Source: Aurantiochytrium sp. KH105
Lineage: Eukaryota > Sar > Bigyra > Thraustochytrida > Thraustochytriidae
DNA: 64,000 bases
Assembly: GCA_003116975.1 (NCBI GenBank)
Contig: BGKB01000215.1
Span: 1 to 64,000 of the forward strand
Direction: 5' to 3'
Positions 40,852-51,700 of this stretch are shown here, in pieces; position 1 is the stretch's first letter; each line of letters begins with the position of its first letter. A program made the position numbers and the translations under genes. The notes beneath the pieces were generated by a model that worked only from the letters and a program-made list of their open reading frames with translations, ran no database searches and was not told the DNA's origin.

Positions 40852-43410
40852 ATGAAAGGGTGGGAGCCGAGACGATCCGGGTGACGCGCGAGAATCACGT
40901 CGAGCAAACCTGGAACGCGAAAGCCGAGCGGGGCGAAGCGAATTATAATCTTGTCACGAGACGCGAAGCAAGAGCAACTAAGTCCAAGCAAGGACGCGAG
41001 AGGACAAGAACAAGGATAAGAACAAGAATAAGAACAAGCAAGACCTCGTTGACACCAACGTCTACTGCGTCCACGTGCACGTGTACGTTTACATTCGTAA
41101 CAAGTTGCAGGCCCGGAGTGAGCGCTAGCGGGGTGAACCTGTCGAGCGTCACATCACGTTTGTTCGTTCAGATTGTTGAAAGCCTGAAAGAAGCTCAACA
41201 AAGTCCCCCATCCAGCCGACCCGGAGGCTTCCGTTCAGGCATTCGCTCGCTCATTCGCTCGTCCGTCTGTTCCCGGGAAGCGAAGCTCGACGCAGCTGCT
41301 CCGGCCGAGACCGCAGCGCGAGGCTGATCTCAACGCACGCACGCACGCACGCACGCGCCCCAGCCGGCCTGGCCTTTTACAAAGCCGCGACCTCGCAACA
41401 AGCAAGAGACACGTCGTCGAACGGATCGCGTGCTCGGCCGCATCGCGTCCGGCGGCAATCGCGCGCGGATAGATCCATCCATTCATCGATCGATCCATCC
41501 GTCTTTCGGCAGCGTCAACGCCGCCGACGCGGATCGCCTCTGCGCGTTGCCGTTGAATTGACTTGAGCGGAGAAGGACCTACAAAGATACTACACTGATA
41601 AGCGAGCAGGACCGACAGAGCACCCGTCTTTCGCAGCGCGGCGCAGCGCGGCCAACTTGGACTGGCCTGACGCCGGTCCACAGCCTCGGAAGGGGGACCC
41701 GCGGGCCTGCCCCACACCAGACAGACAGATAGGCAAAGCAAGCGAGGAGACGCGACGCGGACTGCCGTGACGAGGGGGAGAGAAGGAGCAGTTGTGTTGA
41801 AGCGCGCGCGCGACACACGCGGGCGAGAGGACGACCGACGCGCAGCAGTCGAGCGGCGGCGGCCAGCGAAGGCGGCAGTCCTCGATCGCGCAGTGCGTGT
41901 GCCACCACCCTTCTGGCTGCTGCAGTCCAGTCGAGCGAGCAAGTCCAATCCAAGCTATATAAACTGGGCCACTCTGCCAATCGCACTTTCAAGCAACCAA
42001 GTTGCATTTGTTGTTTGGTCGATTGTCTCTTTGCGTGCATTTTGCAAGCCTGGCTGTTCCACTTGCGGGCACCTTTTAAGAGTAGTGGCGCGGACACGCC
42101 GAGCCAGCCAGCCAGGTTGCCAACGGAAGTGCACGCTCGACCGACCCGCCCGCCAGTTGGCCAGCCGGCCAACTTATCCGCGCCCCGCGCGCGATCCCAG
42201 GCGCAAGAGGCCAACAAAGAACCCCCACGCAGCTTTCGCGCGACCGGCCTCTACCCCCCTGGGTGGCCGCGAGCGCAGCCAGGTTTGAGGAGAGCGAGAG
42301 AGAGGAAGGAAGAAGGCAGGCTGGGAAGGGAGCCGATCCCTGCGGCTGCGGCAGAACTTACTAACTGTTAGTTAGTACTCAGGTGCACAACGGGGCCGCG
42401 CAAAAAGAAGAGAGGGGGCACGCGCCGGCAAGCCAAGCCAAGCCAAGCCAAGCGAGGGAGAGCAAGTAGCACGCGTCGGGGCCGCGGGGCTGCAGCCGCC
42501 ACAGCGTGGTGACAGCCTGCCAGTGGCCGGCCTGTACGAACGGGTAAGTCTTGGCACACGGAAGCTCTCATCGCGCGGAGCACCGCGGACGCGCGCGCGC
42601 GTCGCCGGGACCCGCTGCCGGTCGATTTCTTTCACCAATCTCTCCCTCCCTCATCCATCTCTTGACCTCCCTCGCTCGCACGCGGCAGCGGCCACAGCCA
42701 TAACACACCACCCAGCCTCCGGCCTGCCGAGCCGCCAACTCCGCGCAGCCAGACGCCGGGCTCCAGCAGCGCAGGCCGCGTAGCGCAAGCGCCTGACGTA
42801 GCCAGCCAGCCCTAGCGGCAGGGGGCGCGCGCCCGGCGAGCGGCCGCAGTGGCCGGCCTTCACCGCTCGCTTCCCTCTCCCTTCTTCCGCGTGCCAAACC
42901 AACAACCAAAGAAGCAAACCCTGGCCGCCCGGAGGAAGCACCCGCGGCCGTCTCTGCTGCGTACTGCCCGGTGGGGCCCGTGCCGGAGCCAGCCACAGCC
43001 AGCCCCGCGCAGCAAGCGAGACAGCAATCGATCGATCAAGGGCCGCCGGCTCGAGGGCTCGTTTGATTGCTTTGTTTCTCCTCCGTCTTTTGTTTATTTA
43101 CTTGGTCCCGGGGTCCCGTGCCAAGCGCGAGAGCCGCTCTCCCGAGGCCGCGAGGGCTGTACGCGCGCGCGGAGAGGAGAGAGAAGAGACACAGAGCGCG
43201 GCGAGCTCGTGCGGCCGTCCCTCGCTCGCGCGCGCTTTCTGTCTCGCGCCGCGTGCACGCGCACGTCGCTGTCGCGCGTGCATAGATTGAGTGAGAGGCA
43301 GCGAGCTAGTCGTGTCGAGACGTACAGCGAGCGAGGAGCGGCTCTGCGGCCGCCGCAGTGCAGAGAGAGAAGAGCACAAGGAAGGGCGACAAACCCGAGA
43401 CCTTCTCTCC

Positions 43411-43434
43411 GGCAGGCAGGCAGGCAGGCAGGCA
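43411..43434. repeat. (GGCA)6 array
   Basis: Six perfect GGCA units. Similar CAGG-type arrays occur at 14124-14156 and 31105-31115, so this is a common simple repeat of the genome's spacers. Confidence 0.85.
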
Positions 43435-43596
43435 GACAAGCAGGCAGCAAGGCGAGCGAGCGACAGCAGCGCCCGCCCGTCCGTCGCCGCCGAGATCTCC
43501 CAAGCGAGCCCGAGCCCAGAACCAGCAGAGGCCAGGAGCGAGCGAGCGTAGCGAGCGTCCGCCTTCCGGGTTAGTTGGATCTCTACCTGGCTGGCG

Positions 43597-43646
43597 CTTG
43601 CTTGCTTGCTTTCTTTCTTTCTTTCCTTCTTTCCTTCTTTCTTCTC
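43597..43646. repeat. CTTG/CTTT/CCTT pyrimidine array
   Basis: CTTGCTTGCTTG runs into TTTCTTTCTTTCC-type units. Like the other arrays, it lies in the gene-free region. Confidence 0.8.
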
Positions 43647-44102
43647 CGTCGCAGCCAAGCCTACCTCCGCACGGCGCTCGCTCAGCCCACCCGGCTCAGC
43701 GAGAGACGCACGACCGCAGGCAGACCGGCAGCAGCAGCACAAGCAGGCGGGACGAGCGCCGTGGCCCTGCGGCGGTCAGCCAGCCCAGGCCTCCCTTGCA
43801 GCCCGGTCCATCCATCTATCCCAAGCCAGCCAGCAAGCAAGCCATCCATCCACTCGCGCCTCGTCCAGCACGCAGTGCAGCGCACGCCCGTGACGGTCGC
43901 GAGCGGGTCTCGAGTGGCCTCCGCAGCGCGTCTGCGCGACGTACGTTCGTCTTTCTTGCCGAGCCTCGAGACGCGCCCCTTCGCCCCGAGCTGAGCGCGG
44001 GCGCCTCGCAGACGGAGCGTCCCATTCATTCATCCCTCCCTCAAGCCCGCGCCAAAGGCCGAGCGCCGCAAAGCCAAGCAAGCCACGCCGCGCCACGCCA
44101 CG

Positions 44103-44133
44103 AGAGCAGAGCAGAGCAGAGCAGAGCAGAGCA
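44103..44133. repeat. (GAGCA)6 pentanucleotide array
   Basis: Consecutive GAGCA units, with related AGCAGAGCAG words repeated in the 5' flank of squalene synthase (about 55087-55135). Confidence 0.85.
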
Positions 44134-44703
44134 AGACAGCGAGCGAGCGGAGGCCGCGCGAGCCGTCCGTGCGTCTGTCGATTCCAGGCTCGGCCGAGAG
44201 TCTCGCGGCCGTCGCGCGAGATCAGGAAGAAGCGCGGGAGGCAGGCAGCGAGGCAAGGAAGGAAGGAAGGAAGCAAGCAGCGAGAGACCCAGGCTCGCCA
44301 GAGATACGCAAGCAAGCAGACCCGAGACAGACGCAGGAGACCAGACGCGACGCGAGGAGCCGCGACGCGAGGACCCGGCGGCGTGGCCGGCGCGAAGGGA
44401 GCTGCGGACGGTCTCGCAGGCCGGGCGGCTTGGCTTGTCGCGGCAGAAGTCGGGTCTTCGCGGGAGCGGGTCGCTCGCATCGGGGACTCGGCTGGGAGAG
44501 CCGTCACTCGGGCGACCCAAGGCGCCTCGCCTGACCTGACATCGATCGATCGACCGGTCAGCGACAGAAGACCAAAAAGCAAAGCGAGGTCGGTCGCCTG
44601 ACCGACGCAAGCGACCCTGGTTGCCGTCGGCCGCAACGAACTCGGCCATCGGCAGAGCGAAGCAGCAGAGCAGACCCGGATCGAGCGAGCGCCGGTGAAC
44701 AGG

Positions 44704-45777
44704 ATGGCGCTCGCATGGCTGCGCAGAGCGCTCAAAGGGACGAGCTATGACGAGGAAGGCAGGCTCGTCCCGCCGCTCAAGCGGCAGCGCGACGAGATGC
44801 ACACGAGCGCGCACGCAGCCGCGCCCCAAGAAGAGCGCAAGGACAGCGACGACAGCAGGCAAGTCGAGATCTTCAACCGCGAGGACCACCTCTGCACCAG
44901 CACAGGGGGGCCTGCGACCCCGAGCCCTTGCGCGAGCCCATGCGCCAGGCAACTCGAGAATGAGCGAACGGCGGCCAAGGCTGCGCGCATCGAAAAGCTC
45001 GTCGTCGCACGCCTGCAGCGCGACAAGGAACTCCACCAACAACTGGCCAAGTACTTTGGTATGCAGAGGCACGTCGTGGTCACCTCGGCCAGCTTTGACA
45101 TGTGGACCGACGTCCTTGCGTGGCGGCCCATGTTCGAGGGACTCGCCGCGCTTTGCAAGCATGTCATGAGCGCCACAAAGCGAGAGGTTGCTATTGTCGA
45201 AATCCTCACGGTGCTCCTCGTTCTCTTGCACGCGGAGCGCTTCGCTGCGCTCGTCTCGCTCGATGACCTGGCTGCAATTCTCGCCGACCTCGCTGGAGAC
45301 GAGACTGTCAACGCAACAAGCGGTTTCGCCACACGCGAGACAGGCATTCTTGTGCAGCAGCAACAGCAGCACCAGCAGCACCAGCAACAACAACAACAAG
45401 CGCACCACCACCACCACCACCATCATCACCACTCGCACACACATGGGCATGCGCATGGCGCAGATGCAGCGGTACGCGGCGCGGCTGCAAGCCTTCCTGG
45501 CTGGGACAAGGCGAAATTTTTCGAAATTTTCGAATCCAAGGTTCTCGAGGGCGAGGTGCGCGGCGACGCCGTCTCCGCAGAGACTCTTGAGAGCATGCTC
45601 GCCGGCATGGAGCCTGGCATTGACTCCTCATTTCTCGCCTATGCCACCTTTACCCTTTTCTCAACTTTTGCCAAATCATGCAAGACTAACCTGACCCTCA
45701 GCGAGCTCGCGCAGCTCGTTAACGCCCTCGACCTCGCTGTCTCCGCGCAGCGTTCCCCGCGCTCCGTGCGCTCATGA
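44704..45777 (+). CDS. Uncharacterised protein with poly-Gln and poly-His tracts
   Basis: 357 residues from the ATG at 44704 (MALAWLRRALKG); a GTG three codons upstream is not needed. I do not recognise the family. The N-terminal 90 residues are charged and disordered. About 95-215 is helical (AARIEKLVVARLQRDKELHQQ; FGMQRHVVVTSASFDMWTDV; REVAIVEILTVLLVLLHAER). Then comes a poly-Gln run broken by His, a run of ten His continuing into SHTHGHAHG (possible metal-binding or low-complexity insert), and a helical C-terminus (WDKAKFFEIFESKVL; LAYATFTLFSTFAKSC; LAQLVNALDLAVSA). The two globular parts around the repeat look like one helical domain split by an expansion. Confidence 0.65.
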   Translation: MALAWLRRALKGTSYDEEGRLVPPLKRQRDEMHTSAHAAAPQEERKDSDDSRQVEIFNREDHLCTSTGGPATPSPCASPCARQLENERTAAKAARIEKLVVARLQRDKELHQQLAKYFGMQRHVVVTSASFDMWTDVLAWRPMFEGLAALCKHVMSATKREVAIVEILTVLLVLLHAERFAALVSLDDLAAILADLAGDETVNATSGFATRETGILVQQQQQHQQHQQQQQQAHHHHHHHHHHSHTHGHAHGADAAVRGAAASLPGWDKAKFFEIFESKVLEGEVRGDAVSAETLESMLAGMEPGIDSSFLAYATFTLFSTFAKSCKTNLTLSELAQLVNALDLAVSAQRSPRSVRS

Positions 45778-48765
45778 CTCTTTTCAACCCCTCCGTGCCT
45801 GATTCCTGAATTTCATGATGAGCTTGACGCTGATACTCAATCCTCCCAAGATTATAAATTATGTACGATCTGTATAAATCTCTCTCTCTTCTCATGCCGC
45901 ATCCGCAGCCGACCTGCCGTCACTTGTCTGACCGGACCGCCCAGCCATCAATACCTCGGATGCGTCTACCTCAGTGACAGTGACGACCGCTTCGCTTCGC
46001 GATGCAAGACCGCTACTGTGGTAGGGAGACAATGACGGCCAAGAGCGGGTCGGGAAACTGCGCCGCACGACGTGCATTGGAGAGTCGCGTAGCGCGCGTT
46101 CAGAGGCACACGTTTATTGAGCGACAGTGACAGTGAGTGCGCACGTCGAAGATGGTTTCCCCAGCCACTCGCGAGAACGCAAGCCCGGCACGGGCGGTTT
46201 AATCACGCAACGCGTTCAGGTGCGTGAACGTCGACGAACGGAAAGGATGATGCTGCGAGTCAGAGAGAGAATGAGAACAAAACAGAGAGAGAGAGAGAGA
46301 GAGAGAGACCGCTTCAAACAACGACTCGTGTATTGGTTGGGAAATACCAGATGCATTTTGCATCGGTCGGTGCTCTCCACACGATTAGCAAACTCTTTCT
46401 CTGTGCTGGTGGACTGTAGTGGCGCAAACGCAAGTCCTTCACACTCTGCTCCAAAGCTAATCGCTCGAGCACGCTTTTGTAAAAGGTAAAATGGGCAAAT
46501 ACTACGAGCATGCGCGTTTGCATCTTTCTAATGAATAATTCGTGTGGAGTCAGAACTTTCAAATGATTCGGAGAACACATTCTTTTCAAGTTGGGAGCGG
46601 GGCGCCTCACTCATTGAAGCAAAGATCTTCCACGGAATGATCGCTGCCTTTACAATCAGCAGCAGCTGCTGCAGGACAAAATAACGTTGCGTGATGCTGG
46701 ACGATCATCCAGCGCGCAGTGGAAGTAGCCAAGCCAGCAAAAGTTGGAAAGTTTCCCAAATTTTTATTTTCGCGCAAAACTCACTTGCGTTCTCATCTTC
46801 TGTGCATCGCCACGCTCAGCGCTAGATACATTGACAGTGAGTGCAGTCATGAAGGTATCCACCACCTCCATGATCAGAATTGCAGCCATGAACAAGTCTG
46901 ACAAGATAGAGCTACCAAGACTCCTTGACCATGCGAGCGGCGTCGATGGTGATCAGCATGGCGCGCTTGAATGCCACTTGTTGGTCAAGCTGGAGGGCCC
47001 GCACCCGGCCTCTATTCTCTCACATGATTTTGGTGTCGCAGGTCTCCTTGAAAGGTCGCGACACTCTCTTCCCATGCGTTGAACGTCAGCTAGTCCGTGT
47101 TTGCACTCACTCATGTGGCTCGGTTCTAATGGTGAGATGCTGCTTTTGACGCTTCCGATCGCAGCGAACTCTGGCCAACAGCGACAGCGCTTGCACAGAA
47201 AGTCAACTTCGAGGCTCTCGGTTCAGTAAGTATGCAGCCTGTTCAAGCCACTGACCCGAGGTGTCGTCGCCCACGACAATATTTTCGTTGCTAAGAGCGT
47301 GTTGATGATCGAAATTCAGGATATTAGCCCCATGCAGCTCGGGCGGACACCGAATTTCCCGTTCGAGCGTCCATGCTGCAAACGCAGCGTAAGCTTGAAG
47401 GGGTACAAGTATAGTGTGCTTCTCCATGATTTGATTCTTGTCCCGCAATTCAAAGTCGTTCGCGGCTCCATCAAAGGCGTCGAAAATGAGAGATCGCATC
47501 CGAGTGTCTTCATCGAATCAATGTCGTCCTATAGAGGCAGTGCGACGTTTGCCACAGATTTCTGCTCTTCGTCCCAGGCGCCAGTAGGGAGTTTGCTCAC
47601 GATGTGATTGCTAAGAGAAGGGCGACGCTGGGGCCGGGTGAAATGCCACCAAATTCTGTCTCTGACTTCCACTCGGTCTTCACAAAGACACATGTTGTAA
47701 TTTTTGCGATCATAACGCCTCGCATGTTCTCCTTTCGTTCCTTGTCTTGATAGCATTAATGCGGACGCTTTGACATGGAGTTGATGTCGCTCCTAACGGA
47801 AATTATTGTTGCATTGTCAGCGCACAAGGAAACTAAGGCAATACTGATAGGAATTTAATCGGCACTTCCCTATTTGACGCTTTCAAAGACGCGGACCTCG
47901 CCGCAGCCAAAGTCCATTCCTGATGCGGCTTACCGGTGATTCAAGCAACGCCAAAGAACGTCATAGATTCTCTCCGACGTCGGCACCGAAGCCAATCGAA
48001 GGTGAGGGACGTCAAGGAGCATCTTGCTCGGCCAGGAAGCGATCAAGATGAGTGAGCGCAAGGTTCGCCAACAACGAATCTCGCCCCTCGCTCCGCGTCG
48101 TCCGTCCGTGCGCCCCTGCATTCCCGCCCCTGTTCCTGGGCCTGCGCTTCTGCTGCTTCTGCTACGCACATCCCGTTTGAGCCCTCGCGCGTTCTCCCTT
48201 TGCGACGGCAGCGTCGGTCGCGACTTGAGGCAGACTCCGCGAGGGCCGGCCGGACTGGTCTCTTCACTCGTCGCAGCGCGTGCAGCAGAGGAGCGAAGAG
48301 TTGCGAAGAGACGTGGTTCGCAGGCGCACGGGAGTCGCGCGCAGGCGGCTGCGTGCGGCAGGACCCGTCGCGGCGCACGAGATGAAGACGCGGGGGTGGG
48401 GGGGCGCCGCTCGCGTTGAAGTAGTAGCGCGGCGTCGCATGCTGGTCGAGTGTGCTGCGCGAGTGTGCAAGCAAGGGACGCAAGGCGAGAAGGAAGGTGC
48501 ACGGCGAAGTAGTATAGTGCAGAAGTCGGCCGGCAACAGAGCAAACGAAGCGAGACATGCGACCGAAGCGTTCACGAGCGTCCAGGAGCACGTGCGCAGC
48601 GGAGGCAACAGCGAGCGGAGCGGGGCGTAGCGCGCGGGGGGAAGGGGGAAAGGAGGAGCGACGCGGCGGCACGAGCGATCGCAGCGCGGTGCAAAAAGGA
48701 CGAGCGATTACTGAGAGAGAGGGGGAGAAAGGACAAGCGTGTGCACGGGTACTCAAGACGAGAAG
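45778..48765. other. AT-richer spacer upstream of the LRR gene
   Basis: No intact gene seen. It has a GA microsatellite at 46284-46308, the decayed coding-like stretch at 47203-47756, and a GC-rich, purine-rich segment (48000-48765) that is the presumed promoter/leader of the LRR gene. Long minus-strand frames at 48043-49338 are mirror images of the acidic LRR exon 1. Confidence 0.45.
47203..47756 (-). pseudogene. Coding-like fragment, family unknown, apparently decayed
   Basis: Two adjacent minus-strand stretches in different frames have protein-like composition: one with WWHFTRPQRRPSLSNHIV and one with LIFDAFDGAANDFELRDKNQ, ending in GQWLEQAAYLLNREPRS. They may be parts of one former gene or exons of an unrecognised one. 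No motif identifies the family. The base composition is less GC-rich than in neighbouring genes, which fits relaxed or foreign sequence. Confidence 0.3.
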
Positions 48766-51700
48766 ATGAATACCGTGAAGAAGCTCACTGCCCGCATGAA
48801 GCGGGCGCCTCGGGCCCAGGGTGATGACCATGCACCTTCTCTCGCGCATGATGCGGCCGATCAAGATGACGCTTTGCTCGGTTACCTTTCGGACAATGAC
48901 GAAGACGTGAACGAGGTCGTCCATGAGCATCTTGGCAATCATGGGGACGAAGAAGAGGACGAGCCGTACGACGGAAACATGGCTAATGACGCGTACAGAG
49001 AGAGAGATAAAGGAGAAAGCGATGACGATGAGGATGATGAGGACGAAAATCATTACGATGATGGTGGCGGCGGCGGTGGCGATAGCGGTGAAGACGGGCA
49101 TGAAGAAGAGGACAATGACGACGAAGATCGCGCCGGTGGCGGGAGCGAGGATGAGTCGCCCGAGGAAGAAGACCTCGAGGAAGAAGGCCTCGAAGAAGGT
49201 CTCAGCGGGCAACGTGCGGTCGATAAGGCGATCGATCTGATGCGGAACGGCGTCAAAGCGATTGAGTACGTTGAAGTGCTTACTTATTAGGGAATTAAAA
49301 AGTTTCGTGCGATCCGGCCAACTGACGATTTTCTTCAAAATTATCTACAGTCTCACCGAACGTTCTATCGGCGACGAAGGGACCATGGCGCTGGGAGAAG
49401 AGCTTGGTACGAACACGTCGCTCGTTTCGTTGAAGTAAGTTAGCGTTTGAGCGAAATTTGGTTTGATGGAAGCGCGCGCATGTTTGCGCAAGGATAGAAC
49501 CGGAGTGGTCGAATTGAGTGCAATATTGCACAATGCCAGGAGGACACTGCCTTTATGTGCTTGTCGCCATCACTCAGTCTCGAAAAGAATGGGATCCATG
49601 GGGAGGGCGGCGCTGCTCTGGCCGAAGCCCTGCACCAGAACTGCTCCCTTACCACGCTTTCGTAAGTCAAACCTTTTCGCGGGGTTGAGAAGGGTACAGT
49701 GCCAAGGGACCCTGGTAAAGGCCGCTGGATATAGCGTCGTAACAACGCCGCAATATAAAAATAAGAGACTGACGATGATTGATTTTTAATGAATACAGTC
49801 TCAAGTGCAACAGCATTGGTATTGATGGCGCGGTCAGTTTTGCTCACGCATTGAGCGTGAACATCACGCTCTGCTCGCTGAAGTAAGTTGAGCCTCGATC
49901 TGTCGTTTTGACACAAGAATGGCCTCGTGCAATTACTGCCGGGATCCTGGTCGAGCACTCAGCTCTGGTGCCATATTTTCGGTGTTAAGGTCATATCAAG
50001 CAAAGAGAGGGACTCCTGGAAATGAATTGATCGAAGACTCACATAACTCGCTCATTGTCACGACGTCAACAGTCTTGGAAGCGAGTGGGACGAGGAGAGA
50101 AATAACATTGGAGACGATGGGGTCTTGGCGCTCGTCGATGCTCTGGGCGAGAATACAGTACTTACGTCCTTGGAGTAAGTTGGGGGCTTGAGATAGGTGC
50201 AGAGGACATGTGACAACAAACCCTGCGCCAGATCACAGAACTACATGACTGACAATTCAAACTGTTTTCACTGACATAACACAGTCTCAGCTTCAACGGC
50301 ATCAGCGAGGTTGGCGGCGAAGCAATCGCAGCCTTGCTCTCCACGAACACGTCGCTGCAAATTCTCAGCTAAGTTCTGATTGTATCTTGATAACGGTTAA
50401 CAAGGCAACATGCGTGGACTTCTGCGTGAAGGAATGCAGGTGGGCGCTCGTGGCGGAGAGCAGAAAGGCGGGACTGCGCCAAGACGACGGCGACGGCGAC
50501 ATGAGGGTGGACACTGACAGCCATTTCGCGCTCATCAATGAATGCAACCAATGCAATCAATGCCATACCCCACCACAATCATCATGCACAGTCTTGAGTC
50601 GAACAACGTCGGCCCAGATGGCGCCGTTGGGCTCGGGGAAGGCTTGAGCAATAACCGCTCGCTTACGTCTTTGAAGTAAGTTAGTTCGGTTGTGTTTTGC
50701 TGCGTTTGATTGGAGGCAAGACTTTGGATTGGACAACGCAAGAAGGCGGCATGCGTGGATTTCTGCGTAAAGGAAGGCAGGTGGGCGTTCTTGGCGCAGA
50801 GCAGAAAGTCGGGACTGCGCCAAGACGACGGCGACGGCGACATGAGGGTGGACACTGACAGCCATTTCGCGCTCGTCAATCAATGCAATCACTGCAATGA
50901 ATGCCATGCCACTCCACAATCATCATGCACAGTCTTAAGTCAAACTTCATCGGCCCAGATGGTGCCGTTGGACTCGGGGAAGGCTTGGGCAAAAACATCT
51001 CGCTTACAGAACTGAAGTAAGTTGGTTCTGTTGTGTTTTGCTGCGTTTGATTGGAGGCAAGACTTTAGATTGGACAACGCAAGAAGGTGGCATGCAAGGA
51101 TTTCTGTGTGAAGAAAGGCAGGTGGTCGTTCGTGGCGCGGAGTAGAAAGGCGGGACTGCGCCAAGACGACGGCGACGGCGACATGAGGGTGGACACTGAC
51201 AGCCATTTCGGGCTCATCAATGAATGCAATGAATCCAATCAATGCAATCAATGCCATGCCGCACCACAAATATTGTGCACAGTCTTTCTGAGAACTACAT
51301 CGGCGTTGCGGGGCAGATGAAGATTGCGGAGGTGCTTTTGACTGGGAATTGTAGCTTGCGTCGAATCATGTAAGTTGTGTTTGGACATGACTTTTGTCCA
51401 GGAGAAAGTCTTATATTTCTGCATACTAATCCCGCCGTTCTATTCAATCAGTGGCCTACCTGATCTACCAACAAGCTCATGGACCGAGCTGCTCCAAGTT
51501 TCGAAAATCGACGCTCGGATAGTGCGAATTCGGGAGTATCTTCTCGACAAGGATGAAGAAAAATGGACTTGGGCCGCGCATAAGCTGGCTGGGAATTTGG
51601 CGCACATATTAGCTGTCTTTCTCATCGTCCTCACTCAATATGACTCGAAGGCGCAGGAGACCCAGGAGACGCACAGGCGTCTTAGAAAACTCGAATTCTG

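Larger units (their letters stand above)
38705..44703. other. Six-kilobase gene-free, repeat-rich GC-rich region
   Basis: I find no recognisable protein domain on either strand. The many open frames are Arg/Ala/Ser/Pro-rich in all frames and reflect GC-rich simple sequence. It contains CCCACCCA (39769-39793), TTCGTTCG (40060-40083), an ATGA array (40742-40851), CGCACGCA (41335-41356), a TATATAAAC box near 41957, AAGCCAAGCC (42430-42456), GGCAGGCA (43411-43434), CTTGCTTT (43597-43646) and GAGCA (44103-44133) arrays. The last few kilobases are presumably the promoter region of the poly-Q/His gene. A non-coding RNA cannot be excluded. Confidence 0.5.

Noticed and set aside
43358-44735. Several 300-400-residue frames on both strands in the gene-free region
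   Set aside because: Ser/Arg/Ala/Gln-rich translations of GCAG, GAGCA and CTTT arrays that overlap one another on both strands; no recognisable domain.
48043-49338. 431-residue minus-strand frame opposite LRR exon 1
   Set aside because: It is the mirror of Asp/Glu-coding triplets (giving Val/Ile/Phe/Ser-rich sequence) and conflicts with the well-supported LRR exons.
50469-51210. Regularly spaced identical 60-nt blocks as a CRISPR-like array
   Set aside because: Spacing is about 340 nt, the blocks are embedded in homologous introns of a eukaryotic gene, and there are only three.
50369-51282. Frames of 86-120 residues inside the duplicated LRR introns, on both strands
   Set aside because: They exist because the introns are copies of one another. 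They lack a consistent start, and each intron has its own splice ends.
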